In this document: piece after piece, positions 1 to 6,140 of the stretch | How the letters are laid out: each line of letters opens with the position of its first letter | Numbering within the stretch: position 1 is the first letter of the stretch | Assembly: GCA_011959205.1 (NCBI GenBank) | Contig: BLLV01000298.1 | Location: forward strand, 1 to 51,865 | DNA from: Bacteroidaceae bacterium | GTDB taxonomy: Bacteria > Bacteroidota > Bacteroidia > Bacteroidales > Bacteroidaceae | Direction: 5' to 3' | DNA length: 51,865 bases | Notes under the pieces: generated by a model | What the model was told of the DNA's origin: nothing | Seen by the model: only the letters and a program-made list of their open reading frames with translations | Databases searched by the model: none | Made by a program: the position numbers and the translations under genes

Positions 1-80
1 GGTGGCAGAGTGGTCGATTGCGGCGGTCTTGAAAACCGTTGTACTGCGAGGTACCGGGGGTTCGAATCCCTCCCTCTCCG
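1..80 (+). tRNA. tRNA-Ser (UGA), 5' end cut by window edge
   Basis: The anticodon loop is at 28-34 with anticodon TGA at 30-32. A long variable arm and a T-arm (GGTTCGAATCC) follow, as in a class II serine tRNA. The 3' acceptor strand CTCTCC ends near 79, and its partner (about 6-7 nt) lies before the window. CCA is not encoded. The 3' end of this gene is the prophage attachment site, and the core repeat keeps the tRNA intact after integration. Confidence 0.92.
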
Positions 81-81
81 C
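67..81. repeat. attL core (15-bp direct repeat)
   Basis: The sequence TCCCTCCCTCTCCGC in the 3' end of the tRNA-Ser recurs exactly at 51051-51065, just past the phage integrase. Flanking bases differ on both sides. This is the usual picture of a phage using a tRNA 3' end as attB. The exact crossover point within the 15 bp cannot be told. Confidence 0.9.
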
Positions 82-115
82 AATAAACCTTGAAAATCAA
101 GGATTTGCAAAATTG

Positions 116-135
116 GTACACGAATTTGTACACGA
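116..135. repeat. arm-type integrase site, left copy
   Basis: The 20-mer GTACACGAATTTGTACACGA consists of two GTACACGA units 12 bp apart. An identical copy lies at 50905-50924 in the attR arm, and a further GGTACACGAAT half-copy lies at 50875-50885. Repeated short sites on both sides of the core are typical of integrase arm-binding sites. The function is inferred. Confidence 0.6.
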
Positions 136-159
136 AAGCCCCATTTTTGGGGCTTTTTT
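135..159 (+). terminator. Rho-independent terminator after tRNA-Ser
   Basis: The hairpin AAAGCCCC-atttt-GGGGCTTT is followed by a T run on the plus strand. It would end transcription coming from the tRNA before it enters the prophage. Confidence 0.75.
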
Positions 160-189
160 CATGTCCTTTTTAGAGTGATAACTCCGATA

Positions 190-260
190 ACAAAGAAGCC
201 CGGCACAAACCGGGCTTCAACATTGTTCCACAACGTGAATTGTGGCTTTCGCAACAATGT
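190..260 (-). ncRNA. candidate small RNA at the prophage left end
   Basis: On the minus strand a TATCTTTG box (273-266), matching the Bacteroides -7 element, points at a start near 259. The RNA would fold as an outer stem (253-260 with 220-227), an inner stem (240-245 with 228-233) and a terminator hairpin (195-218) followed by TTTGTT. Its first 14 nt, complementary to plus-strand 246-259, are the exact complement of the leader CTTTCGCAACAATG at 21831-21844. No good -33 TTTG is visible, so the promoter is uncertain. The structure may simply be the terminator of the late operon. Confidence 0.35.
195..218 (-). terminator. terminator of the minus-strand late operon
   Basis: The hairpin GAAGCCCGG-caca-CCGGGCTTC is followed on the minus strand by TTTGTT. 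It lies 65 bp after the last lysis gene and fits the end of the whole leftward late transcript. Confidence 0.7.
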
Positions 261-282
261 GGATGCAAAGATACTGCATTTT

Positions 283-861
283 TTAGAAAATCCGCCTTAA
301 TCCGGCAAGAATCTTTTTAATCCAATTCAATATCGGCACACGTTTCAAGTATAACAACACCGCTACAAATAGCAATGAAACATAAAAGGCATATCGCCAT
401 CGGTTTGGGTCGGGCGCGGGTGATTCCTTAATTTGGATGTTGGAATTTTCACGAATTGCATTTGCTTCGCTTTTGCATTGCTCTTGCTTTTCGTTTTCGC
501 TGCTTTCGCCTTTTTCTTCAACATTCGATTCTATCACCGTTTGTCTTATAGACTTGACCCCGGAAAACTCCCCGACATTATCCACCTTGGCTTTTGTCGT
601 TGGCGGGGAAACCGGGGAAACATCAGGCTTTCGCCTTGGCGTGTCAAGCGGAACGGGGTGTTCAAACTCAATTTCCGTGATTGTGATTTTCCCATGTTCC
701 GACCGGGTTGTGTCTATAAACTTGGACAACTCCTTTTTTTCAACCTCTTGCACCGCCATACTATCAGCGTATGAAGTTTGCTTTGTTTCTTGAACCTTGC
801 GTGTTGTTCCGCAAGATACAAGCAAGGCAAAAACGGCGACAATTGCGATAACTCTTTTCAT
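283..861 (-). CDS. u-spanin-like lipoprotein with C-terminal membrane helix
   Basis: This 192-aa protein begins with a lipoprotein signal peptide whose lipobox LLVSC ends at about residue 17. A charged, proline-containing periplasmic stretch follows, then one hydrophobic segment (FYVSLLFVAVLLYL) near the C terminus before a basic tail. Outer-membrane lipid anchor plus inner-membrane helix in one chain is the architecture of unimolecular spanins (T1 gp11 type), which join the two membranes in the last step of lysis. It directly follows the endolysin. The start at 861 is chosen because it opens the signal peptide; longer readings overlap the endolysin gene. Sequence similarity to a known spanin cannot be claimed. 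Confidence 0.72.
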   Translation of the reverse strand: MKRVIAIVAVFALLVSCGTTRKVQETKQTSYADSMAVQEVEKKELSKFIDTTRSEHGKITITEIEFEHPVPLDTPRRKPDVSPVSPPTTKAKVDNVGEFSGVKSIRQTVIESNVEEKGESSENEKQEQCKSEANAIRENSNIQIKESPAPDPNRWRYAFYVSLLFVAVLLYLKRVPILNWIKKILAGLRRIF

Positions 862-862
862 G

Positions 863-1441
863 CTATATGTTTTTAATGTCCGCAAGACGGCGCAACCAAC
901 CATTCAAGAACCGCTTGTTGGTGTGCTTCATCAATTCTTTTTCGGTTGCCTTGCGCCCAATTCTCTTTTCATAGGCGGCAATACTTGACGTGGTTATGTC
1001 TTTAAGGAACTTGACACGTGCGTTGTATATCACATTAAACAATTGGTCAGGGTCGGCAAAGTTCACCGCCGCCAAAGTCTTATTTCCAACAATACCGTCC
1101 GGGGTTACACCCAAAAGCCGTTGGGGAATGACAATGCCGTGTTTTCCTGAACCCCAAACCCAATCAACAAGAATGTTTGCGATTTTCTGTGATTGGATAT
1201 TGTCAGCTTTCCACCTGTCCCAAAACGCGGGTTTCAACACTCGATTGCGGACATCATCATTGGTTATCAATTTAAGGTCAGCAACATCAACATCACCGTC
1301 CCCGTCCTTGTCATATCCGCATCGCTTCCACGTTGCGATTGTTACACCTTTGTTCGTTGCGCCGCCCGCATCTGCCGGGTCATTCGCAAATCCGCCCTCC
1401 CATTTCAGGATAAACGGCAATAATTTATCGACATCTGCCAT
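863..1441 (-). CDS. endolysin, GH108-type N-acetylmuramidase
   Basis: At 192 aa this is the usual length of the family. The N-terminal region has the GH108 signature KWEGG with the likely catalytic Glu at residue 15, followed by [16 protein letters not shown] putative peptidoglycan-binding region ([14 protein letters not shown]) lies in the second half. It would cleave the glycan backbone of the host cell wall at the end of infection. No signal peptide is visible, so export probably depends on the membrane protein encoded just upstream (1448-2062). It sits in a membrane protein - endolysin - spanin lysis set. An aspartate-rich loop ([13 protein letters not shown]) resembles a calcium-binding or dockerin-like loop. 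Confidence 0.88.
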   Translation of the reverse strand: MADVDKLLPFILKWEGGFANDPADAGGATNKGVTIATWKRCGYDKDGDGDVDVADLKLITNDDVRNRVLKPAFWDRWKADNIQSQKIANILVDWVWGSGKHGIVIPQRLLGVTPDGIVGNKTLAAVNFADPDQLFNVIYNARVKFLKDITTSSIAAYEKRIGRKATEKELMKHTNKRFLNGWLRRLADIKNI

Positions 1442-1447
1442 CTTCTT

Positions 1448-2062
1448 TTAGTTTTTATATTCGGGCAAAAGATATTGGATATTCATTGCAACTTCGTGAA
1501 GCACGGAACGAACTTCATCTTCGTTCACTTCCACATCGTGCGTAAACTCGCAGAATACAGAACCAACCCAATCATGGTTGTTGTCGCTCAATCTCTTTAT
1601 TGCGACCTTGCTTGTGCCACAAGCCGAAAGAAGCGATTTGGCGAATCGGTCTTTTACTTGTTCATCAATGTTATCAAAGAACATATAGAGGTTCTTTGCC
1701 ATGTCCGAACAAAAAACCGCCACTTCCGACATCTTCAAATCCTGAATCTTGGGTTTCATGGATTCAACCCCCTTGCGCTTGGATTCAAAGTAAATGCTTA
1801 TCATTGATTCATTGCCAAGTGGGTGTGGCTGCACGATATAGACCCTATCAGCGTGTAACTCGTGCAAGGCTTCCCAAAGTTCACCATGCACGATTGCGGA
1901 ATTGTCCGCCCGCCGCCTTTGTTTCACTTCGTTGTTTGTGCGTATCTGTTCAATCTTTAAGTCCGTCATTTTGTCCTTTGTCTTTTGATTGTACGCAAAC
2001 CACGCAACAAGGATTGTCCCTATTGCGCTAATGATAGCCGGGATATATTCCATCATTTCCAT
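1448..2062 (-). CDS. membrane-anchored lysis-region protein, possible holin function
   Basis: The 204-aa protein has one N-terminal transmembrane helix (IPAIISAIGTILVAWFAY) and a charged soluble domain of about 170 residues. Position directly before the endolysin suggests a part in lysis, as holin or regulator, but the large C-terminal domain is unusual for a holin and no family is recognised. The start at 2062 lies 3 bp after the stop of the previous gene. Longer readings run into that gene and add unlikely sequence. Confidence 0.5.
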   Translation of the reverse strand: MEMMEYIPAIISAIGTILVAWFAYNQKTKDKMTDLKIEQIRTNNEVKQRRRADNSAIVHGELWEALHELHADRVYIVQPHPLGNESMISIYFESKRKGVESMKPKIQDLKMSEVAVFCSDMAKNLYMFFDNIDEQVKDRFAKSLLSACGTSKVAIKRLSDNNHDWVGSVFCEFTHDVEVNEDEVRSVLHEVAMNIQYLLPEYKN

Positions 2063-2064
2063 GT

Positions 2065-2481
2065 TTAAGTGAATTGAAAACACTTTCCGACTTTGACAAT
2101 CGTTGTGTCTATTGGATAAACACTCAACAAGGGTTCGCCCCGTTCCTGCCGTGCTTTGTTCAATGCGGGCATTTGGTTTTCCGCTTTCTGAATTGCGGAA
2201 ATCAGAATGTCCGACCCGGTAAAGCAAGAACGCCTTTCACCGATTGCAACACCGCTTGCATCCTTTTGGTAATAATCGCCGGATTGGTCGGGTGTCGTGT
2301 TGAAAGTTGCAAGAACCACTTGCATTTGCATTCGTAAGCCGGATGAATTTTTACCCGGATATTTTGTTGGCTGAATGATTGTCTTTTCAATCAAGATACG
2401 GCGATTGAACAATTCTTCCATGTCAATGCCCTTGCCAATTATTACATCGGCTTCCACTCCAAGTTCACAAAATCTTGCCAT
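2065..2481 (-). CDS. conserved-looking phage protein of unknown function
   Basis: A 138-aa protein with no signal peptide or membrane segment. It is compact and mixed in predicted character (motifs such as VIIGKGIDM and FTGSDILI). It lies between the retroelement genes and the lysis set, 17 bp after the preceding gene, so it is co-transcribed with the late tail genes. No family is recognised. A tail-tip or fiber accessory role is only a guess from position. Confidence 0.6.
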   Translation of the reverse strand: MARFCELGVEADVIIGKGIDMEELFNRRILIEKTIIQPTKYPGKNSSGLRMQMQVVLATFNTTPDQSGDYYQKDASGVAIGERRSCFTGSDILISAIQKAENQMPALNKARQERGEPLLSVYPIDTTIVKVGKCFQFT

Positions 2482-2498
2482 TGCCTTTTTCTGTGTTT

Positions 2499-2885
2499 TT
2501 AGTTTGATAAATCAGTTTTCAACATCACATCCAAATCTTCGGTAAACTGCAAGTATTCCTTGTAATCGGCAACTGCCTTGTCATTGGGTGCAATACCCAA
2601 CACGTGCTTGTTGTAGCTGTTCACAAGGTCAAATTCTGCCGTTTCATCAATGACTGAACGGATAATTGCCTTTTTTAAGTTGGATTTTGTCGGCTTGCTC
2701 CAAATGCGGATTTCGCAACACTTCCATCCAATTTGAACTTCCGATTCTTCACCGTCAGGAATACCCATTTCGGGTTCAATGTTGAATCGGTAAATACTTG
2801 ACCCGTCATTGTCATGTTCCAACACGGCGGGTTTACCATGCACCATGTCATAATGTGCATTTGCTTCGATTAAATTTAATTTCAT
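2499..2885 (-). CDS. unknown protein following the DGR reverse transcriptase
   Basis: The 128-aa product overlaps the 3' end of the reverse transcriptase gene by 38 bp, so the two are translated from one message. The C-terminal part (DYKEYLQFTEDLDVMLKTDL) resembles small fiber-associated proteins of gut phages. The N-terminal half is beta-like. Its length equals that of the Avd accessory proteins of classic DGRs, but the sequence is acidic and not an all-helical basic bundle, so an Avd role is not supported. Confidence 0.6.
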   Translation of the reverse strand: MKLNLIEANAHYDMVHGKPAVLEHDNDGSSIYRFNIEPEMGIPDGEESEVQIGWKCCEIRIWSKPTKSNLKKAIIRSVIDETAEFDLVNSYNKHVLGIAPNDKAVADYKEYLQFTEDLDVMLKTDLSN

Positions 2886-3879
2886 AAGGGAATGAATTTT
2901 GAAGTTTGTTCATTAAATGGATTGAATCACAATACTTGCACCAACCCCACCAAGAACATATTTGTTGCTTGTATTGCTCTTTTGTCGGTGCAACCTTGCG
3001 TTTGTTCAACTTCGCCACCCGGCGGCAAAGTTTTTGCTTGATTGACTTTCGCAAAAGCGTGTGGGAATGATAAAAGACATAGCCCAAGAAATCAATCCCG
3101 CGAGAATCAACGGGAAAGACTTGGTAATTGCGTTTGACTTTCAAATTCAGATTGTCGCGCAAGTATGCACGTATTTCATGCAACAAGGAATGCAACACAT
3201 CTTTATTCGGTGCAAGAATCACAATATCATCGGCATATCGCCAATAATACTTCACACCCTTGGTTTCTTTCAACCAATGGTCAAAATATGCCATGAATAG
3301 GTTTGCAAAGTATTGGGAAAGATAGTTGCCGATTGGCACACCGCTTGGAACAGAATCAATGATTTCATCAAGCAATGCCAAAAGGCGACTATCTTTTATT
3401 TTTCGCCGCACAACCTGTTTCAAAATCTCATGGTTGATTGACGGATAAAACTTTCGGACATCAATTTTCAGACAATACCGTGTCCCGTCCGGGTCTTGTT
3501 TCAATGCGTGTTTCACATCCTTGGCACAAGCATGGATTCCCCGGTTCTTGATGCAAGAATATGTGTTCTTGTTGAACACGGACACCCAAATGGGTTCAAG
3601 GATGTTCATTATTGCATGATGCAAAATGCGGTCGGGGTAATACGGCAATCGGAAAATTTCACGTTCCTTTGGCTCGTAAATCTTGAAAATGTGATATTTT
3701 GAAGTCTTGAAAGTGCCATTTTTCAAACTCTCATGCAAGGCAAGCAAATTGGCATCCCGGTTCTTGTCGTGAACCTTAACACCATACGAATGCAACTTCC
3801 CCTTTCGTGCCTTTTCATCTGCAAGGCGCAAATTTTCAAGGGAAATCACCTTATCGAATATGTTGCCAACTCTTTTCAT
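2848..3879 (-). CDS. reverse transcriptase of a diversity-generating retroelement
   Basis: The 343-aa protein carries all core reverse transcriptase motifs: RLPYYPDRILHHAI around residues 78-90 (RT2-like region), KIDVRKFYPSI with Asp140 (motif A), VPIGNYLSQ at 181-189 and YADD at 215-218 with the catalytic aspartates. IGxxxSQ in place of the QGxxxSP of group II introns is the mark of DGR enzymes, which copy a template RNA with errors at adenines. No maturase or endonuclease domain follows. The gene lies 156 bp downstream of the template repeat and in the same direction as the variable gene, the standard DGR order. Start: first ATG after the template repeat. Confidence 0.95.
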   Translation of the reverse strand: MKRVGNIFDKVISLENLRLADEKARKGKLHSYGVKVHDKNRDANLLALHESLKNGTFKTSKYHIFKIYEPKEREIFRLPYYPDRILHHAIMNILEPIWVSVFNKNTYSCIKNRGIHACAKDVKHALKQDPDGTRYCLKIDVRKFYPSINHEILKQVVRRKIKDSRLLALLDEIIDSVPSGVPIGNYLSQYFANLFMAYFDHWLKETKGVKYYWRYADDIVILAPNKDVLHSLLHEIRAYLRDNLNLKVKRNYQVFPVDSRGIDFLGYVFYHSHTLLRKSIKQKLCRRVAKLNKRKVAPTKEQYKQQICSWWGWCKYCDSIHLMNKLQNSFPYEIKFNRSKCTL

Positions 3880-4034
3880 TGCATCAAGTTTGCTTGTATA
3901 TTAGGATTCTTCGGGTTGCCCCTACCAAAACCGTTTTACTTATTCTATTTTTTGCCGTTGGATTTCTCCAACTCATTCAACCCCGGTTGGGTCGTTTTTG
4001 TGGCAAGGTTTCCGATATGCAACTATATTTTTAC

Positions 4035-4150
4035 AAGCATAGCTGAGAACCGATATTCGCATTCGCATTCGTAGCCGTATTATTCGTATTCGCATACACG
4101 AACCCTGCATTCGCACCATTATTCGCATTACCGCTGAACAAAACGCCACG
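4035..4150 (-). repeat. DGR template repeat (TR)
   Basis: This non-coding 116-bp stretch lies between the variable tail gene and the reverse transcriptase. It aligns without gaps to VR1 exactly 200 bp away. On the coding (minus) strand it holds 29 adenines, and the 17 differences from VR1 all fall on them; none of the 87 other positions differs. Read in the VR frame it is full of AAT codons, the codons that yield most amino acids when the two adenines mutate. The 42461-42537 repeat matches the part nearest the reverse transcriptase. The TR has CAGCTA in the 3' end where both variable repeats have CGGCTT, as expected of IMH* versus IMH. Confidence 0.96.
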
Positions 4151-4200
4151 ACATCGGACAACCTTTTATTTTATTTCTTTCAAGACATCAAGCCACCATT

Positions 4201-5529
4201 TTACGCTGCTTCGATTTGTTCGATTTGAGGATAAAAGCAAAGCCGAGAACCGAAATACGCACCCGCAGTCGTAGCCGTATTATGCGTACGCGCAAACACG
4301 AACCCCGCAGGCGCACCACTATTCGCATAACCGCCGAACAAAACGCCACGTTCCGAAACTCCACTTGCCGGGATGTTGGTATAGAAGTAATCACAAAAAT
4401 ATGTTGTGCTTCCTGCACCTACTTCAAGGGGCATAATCTCGCCATCCTCACCAAGAATCAATTTCTTCACATAGCCCTCTTTTCGGGGTAAATTGCCGCG
4501 CAAGGTGTAGTTTGCCGTGCCGGAACTTGTAAATGCCGCCGGGTCATCACAAACATAAAATTCAGACAAACCGCCATCGGCTTCCGACTGAATCAGACAT
4601 TTGCAACCGTCCGTCCACTTCCAAATATGCCCAAAGGGATTTTCAACACCTCGATAAGACGGGACATTGACTTTCACCACAACACCGGGGTCGTAATCAT
4701 CCGGCATGGTGTATTCAACAACGCCCGTATGGTTTCCAAGGCTGTTTGTCGTACCGCAAGGAATTACTGGGTAATAGCCGCAGAAATTAGACCATTTCGT
4801 GCTGTTCAAGGTGGTTACACCCGCACTTAAACCGCCCTGTCTGAATCCATCTTCTGTTAGTTCGGCATTGAACCCATCTTGTGAATCAAAGTTGCAGTAT
4901 TCAACCGCAAAAAGCCACCACAATTTCTTGTGGGTTTGATACAAGTTGCAATTCCATTCGGTTGAACCGCGCTTGCGGGCATACGCACGGAAATTGTTTA
5001 AGTTGATGTTTGTTGCGGGCTTTCCAAGCTGTGTTTTGCTCAACACATCCCAATCAGATTGATTGCCGCCACCGCGATAATCCGCCGTATTGTTCACAAC
5101 CGCGCAAAGGGTGTTTGTCGGTCTGTGAACAGTCGCTTCAACCGCCGAAACATAGTCTTTTCGCCACTTCTTGAAGCCGGGCAAAGGCTCTGTGGATTGC
5201 AAGTGTCGGCATTTGTTGCCGTCCATTTCAAAACGTACATACACATCCGGCAATTCAACCATGTATTGACCATGTGCGCCCGTCAGGTCTGCCGCCGCTC
5301 CATTATCACGCTTGGTTGAATCGTTTGCGTGTAAGTAGTAATTCACCGAACCATCATCTTTGAGGATGCAACGGCGCATCATGTTTTGAAGCGGCAAAGA
5401 TTGGTGAAGTTCCATTTTGCCGATTCTCGTTGGCTTCTTGTTGGACACGGTAATGTCCCATTCAATGCCATAATAATAATCATAAGGGAAAGACGGTTTT
5501 GTTCCGCCAATGCCAATTAGAAGTCCCAT
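4201..5529 (-). CDS. DGR-diversified tail-tip / receptor-binding protein
   Basis: A 442-aa protein in the tail-fiber region after the Tal-like protein. Residues 394-432, close to the C terminus, are encoded by VR1. The following residues CFYPQIEQIEAA end the chain. The C-terminal region, rich in Gly, Trp and Tyr (NPFGHIWKW, RGVLFGGYANSGA), has the look of a C-type-lectin-fold (formylglycine-generating-enzyme-like) ligand-binding domain used by DGR target proteins; the fold is inferred. Such targets usually bind the host surface and are varied to follow changing receptors. The template repeat starts 50 bp after the stop codon. The start at 5529 is 1 bp after the previous gene. Confidence 0.88.
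   Translation of the reverse strand: MGLLIGIGGTKPSFPYDYYYGIEWDITVSNKKPTRIGKMELHQSLPLQNMMRRCILKDDGSVNYYLHANDSTKRDNGAAADLTGAHGQYMVELPDVYVRFEMDGNKCRHLQSTEPLPGFKKWRKDYVSAVEATVHRPTNTLCAVVNNTADYRGGGNQSDWDVLSKTQLGKPATNINLNNFRAYARKRGSTEWNCNLYQTHKKLWWLFAVEYCNFDSQDGFNAELTEDGFRQGGLSAGVTTLNSTKWSNFCGYYPVIPCGTTNSLGNHTGVVEYTMPDDYDPGVVVKVNVPSYRGVENPFGHIWKWTDGCKCLIQSEADGGLSEFYVCDDPAAFTSSGTANYTLRGNLPRKEGYVKKLILGEDGEIMPLEVGAGSTTYFCDYFYTNIPASGVSERGVLFGGYANSGAPAGFVFARTHNTATTAGAYFGSRLCFYPQIEQIEAA
4235..4350 (-). repeat. DGR variable repeat 1 (VR1)
   Basis: A 116-bp ungapped match to the template repeat with 17 substitutions, every one at a TR adenine. It encodes residues 394-432 of the tail-tip protein. Changed residues include Asn to Tyr, Ser, Pro, Arg, His, Thr and Gly, while the scaffold residues (GVLF, AGFV, GS, LC) are unchanged. 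The 3' end TCGGTTCTCGGCTTTGCTT is identical in VR2 and is the candidate initiation-of-mutagenic-homology site. Confidence 0.95.
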
Positions 5530-5530
5530 A

Positions 5531-5806
5531 TTAGTAGCCCCATTTTAAGTTAGTACCCGACAATGAAGTTTGCTTCACCGCCTTAATTATTTCAGGATTC
5601 CAACCGCAATCGAATTGCGTTTCAATGAAATCGCCATCACTCATTCCGGCAAGCTGCACCGATAGTTTCACGGGCTGCACACCGTCATTCTTGATATTGA
5701 ACACTTGACCGTCCGGCAAGGTGAAATCACCATTGTTCAAACCGTCAATAATGCCCATTTTGCCGATTTGGGGCGAAACAAATTCGCCCGACCTTGTTTT
5801 GTCCAT
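5531..5806 (-). CDS. small tail-region protein, unknown function
   Basis: The 91-aa product has short beta-like segments (GDFTLPDGQVFNI, VKLSVQLAGM, DFIETQFDCGW) and no membrane segment. It lies 1 bp before the variable tail-tip gene. That position, and the pattern of an all-beta domain, suggest an adaptor or fiber accessory, but no family is recognised. The start at 5806 follows a non-coding gap that holds a copy of the 17-bp dyad (5844-5860). Longer readings would run into that site. Confidence 0.6.
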   Translation of the reverse strand: MDKTRSGEFVSPQIGKMGIIDGLNNGDFTLPDGQVFNIKNDGVQPVKLSVQLAGMSDGDFIETQFDCGWNPEIIKAVKQTSLSGTNLKWGY

Positions 5807-5843
5807 TTTCAGAAAATTTAATCCGTTTACAAAATTACCTAAT

Positions 5844-5860
5844 TGTATTACTATAAAACA
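5844..5860. promoter_or_regulatory. 17-bp dispersed dyad, copy 1
   Basis: The plus strand reads TGTATTACTATAAAACA. It lies 38 bp before the start codon at 5806. This is the only copy whose orientation is reversed relative to the downstream gene. Confidence 0.6.
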
Positions 5861-5890
5861 CAAAGTTGCATAAGTAAAGCATAACTTGAC

Positions 5891-6133
5891 CTATTCGGCA
5901 TCATTTTCGGGCAAATCTTGAACAATCCATGATTGTACCAACTTGCCATCAATGATGTTGTATGATTCAACAACGGTTTTTCCCGGTTCTTCCGTTGGTG
6001 GTTCACACGGCACGAAATCAAGAAACCCGGATTCCCTTAATTCCGTTAGGTATTCGCCTTGCTTTGTATCTACTTGCCGCAAATCAAGCGGCATTCCTAC
6101 ACCGAAAAATTTTGCTAAAAGTATTTTTGCCAT
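5891..6133 (-). CDS. small tail-tip region protein, unknown function
   Basis: An 80-aa acidic protein beginning MAKILLAKFFGVG, followed by a region with a proline-rich linker (PCEPPTEEPGK) and a short C-terminal beta-like stretch. It overlaps nothing and lies between the Tal-like and variable tail genes. The ATG at 6133 overlies a short gap after the previous gene stop at 6141. No family is recognised. Confidence 0.55.
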   Translation of the reverse strand: MAKILLAKFFGVGMPLDLRQVDTKQGEYLTELRESGFLDFVPCEPPTEEPGKTVVESYNIIDGKLVQSWIVQDLPENDAE

Positions 6134-6140
6134 ATTGTTT

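Noticed and set aside
2499..2885. 128-aa gene as DGR Avd protein
   Set aside because: The length fits but the sequence is acidic and beta-containing, not a basic helical bundle.
4047..4135. Short repeated ATTCGC units that might suggest a CRISPR or satellite
   Set aside because: They are the AAT-GCG codon pattern of the template repeat; no spacer structure exists.
3973..4418. Open frames on the minus strand rich in Arg-Ile and Arg-Leu repeats
   Set aside because: They are other-frame readings of the TR and VR1, whose AAT-rich coding frame gives regular patterns in every frame.
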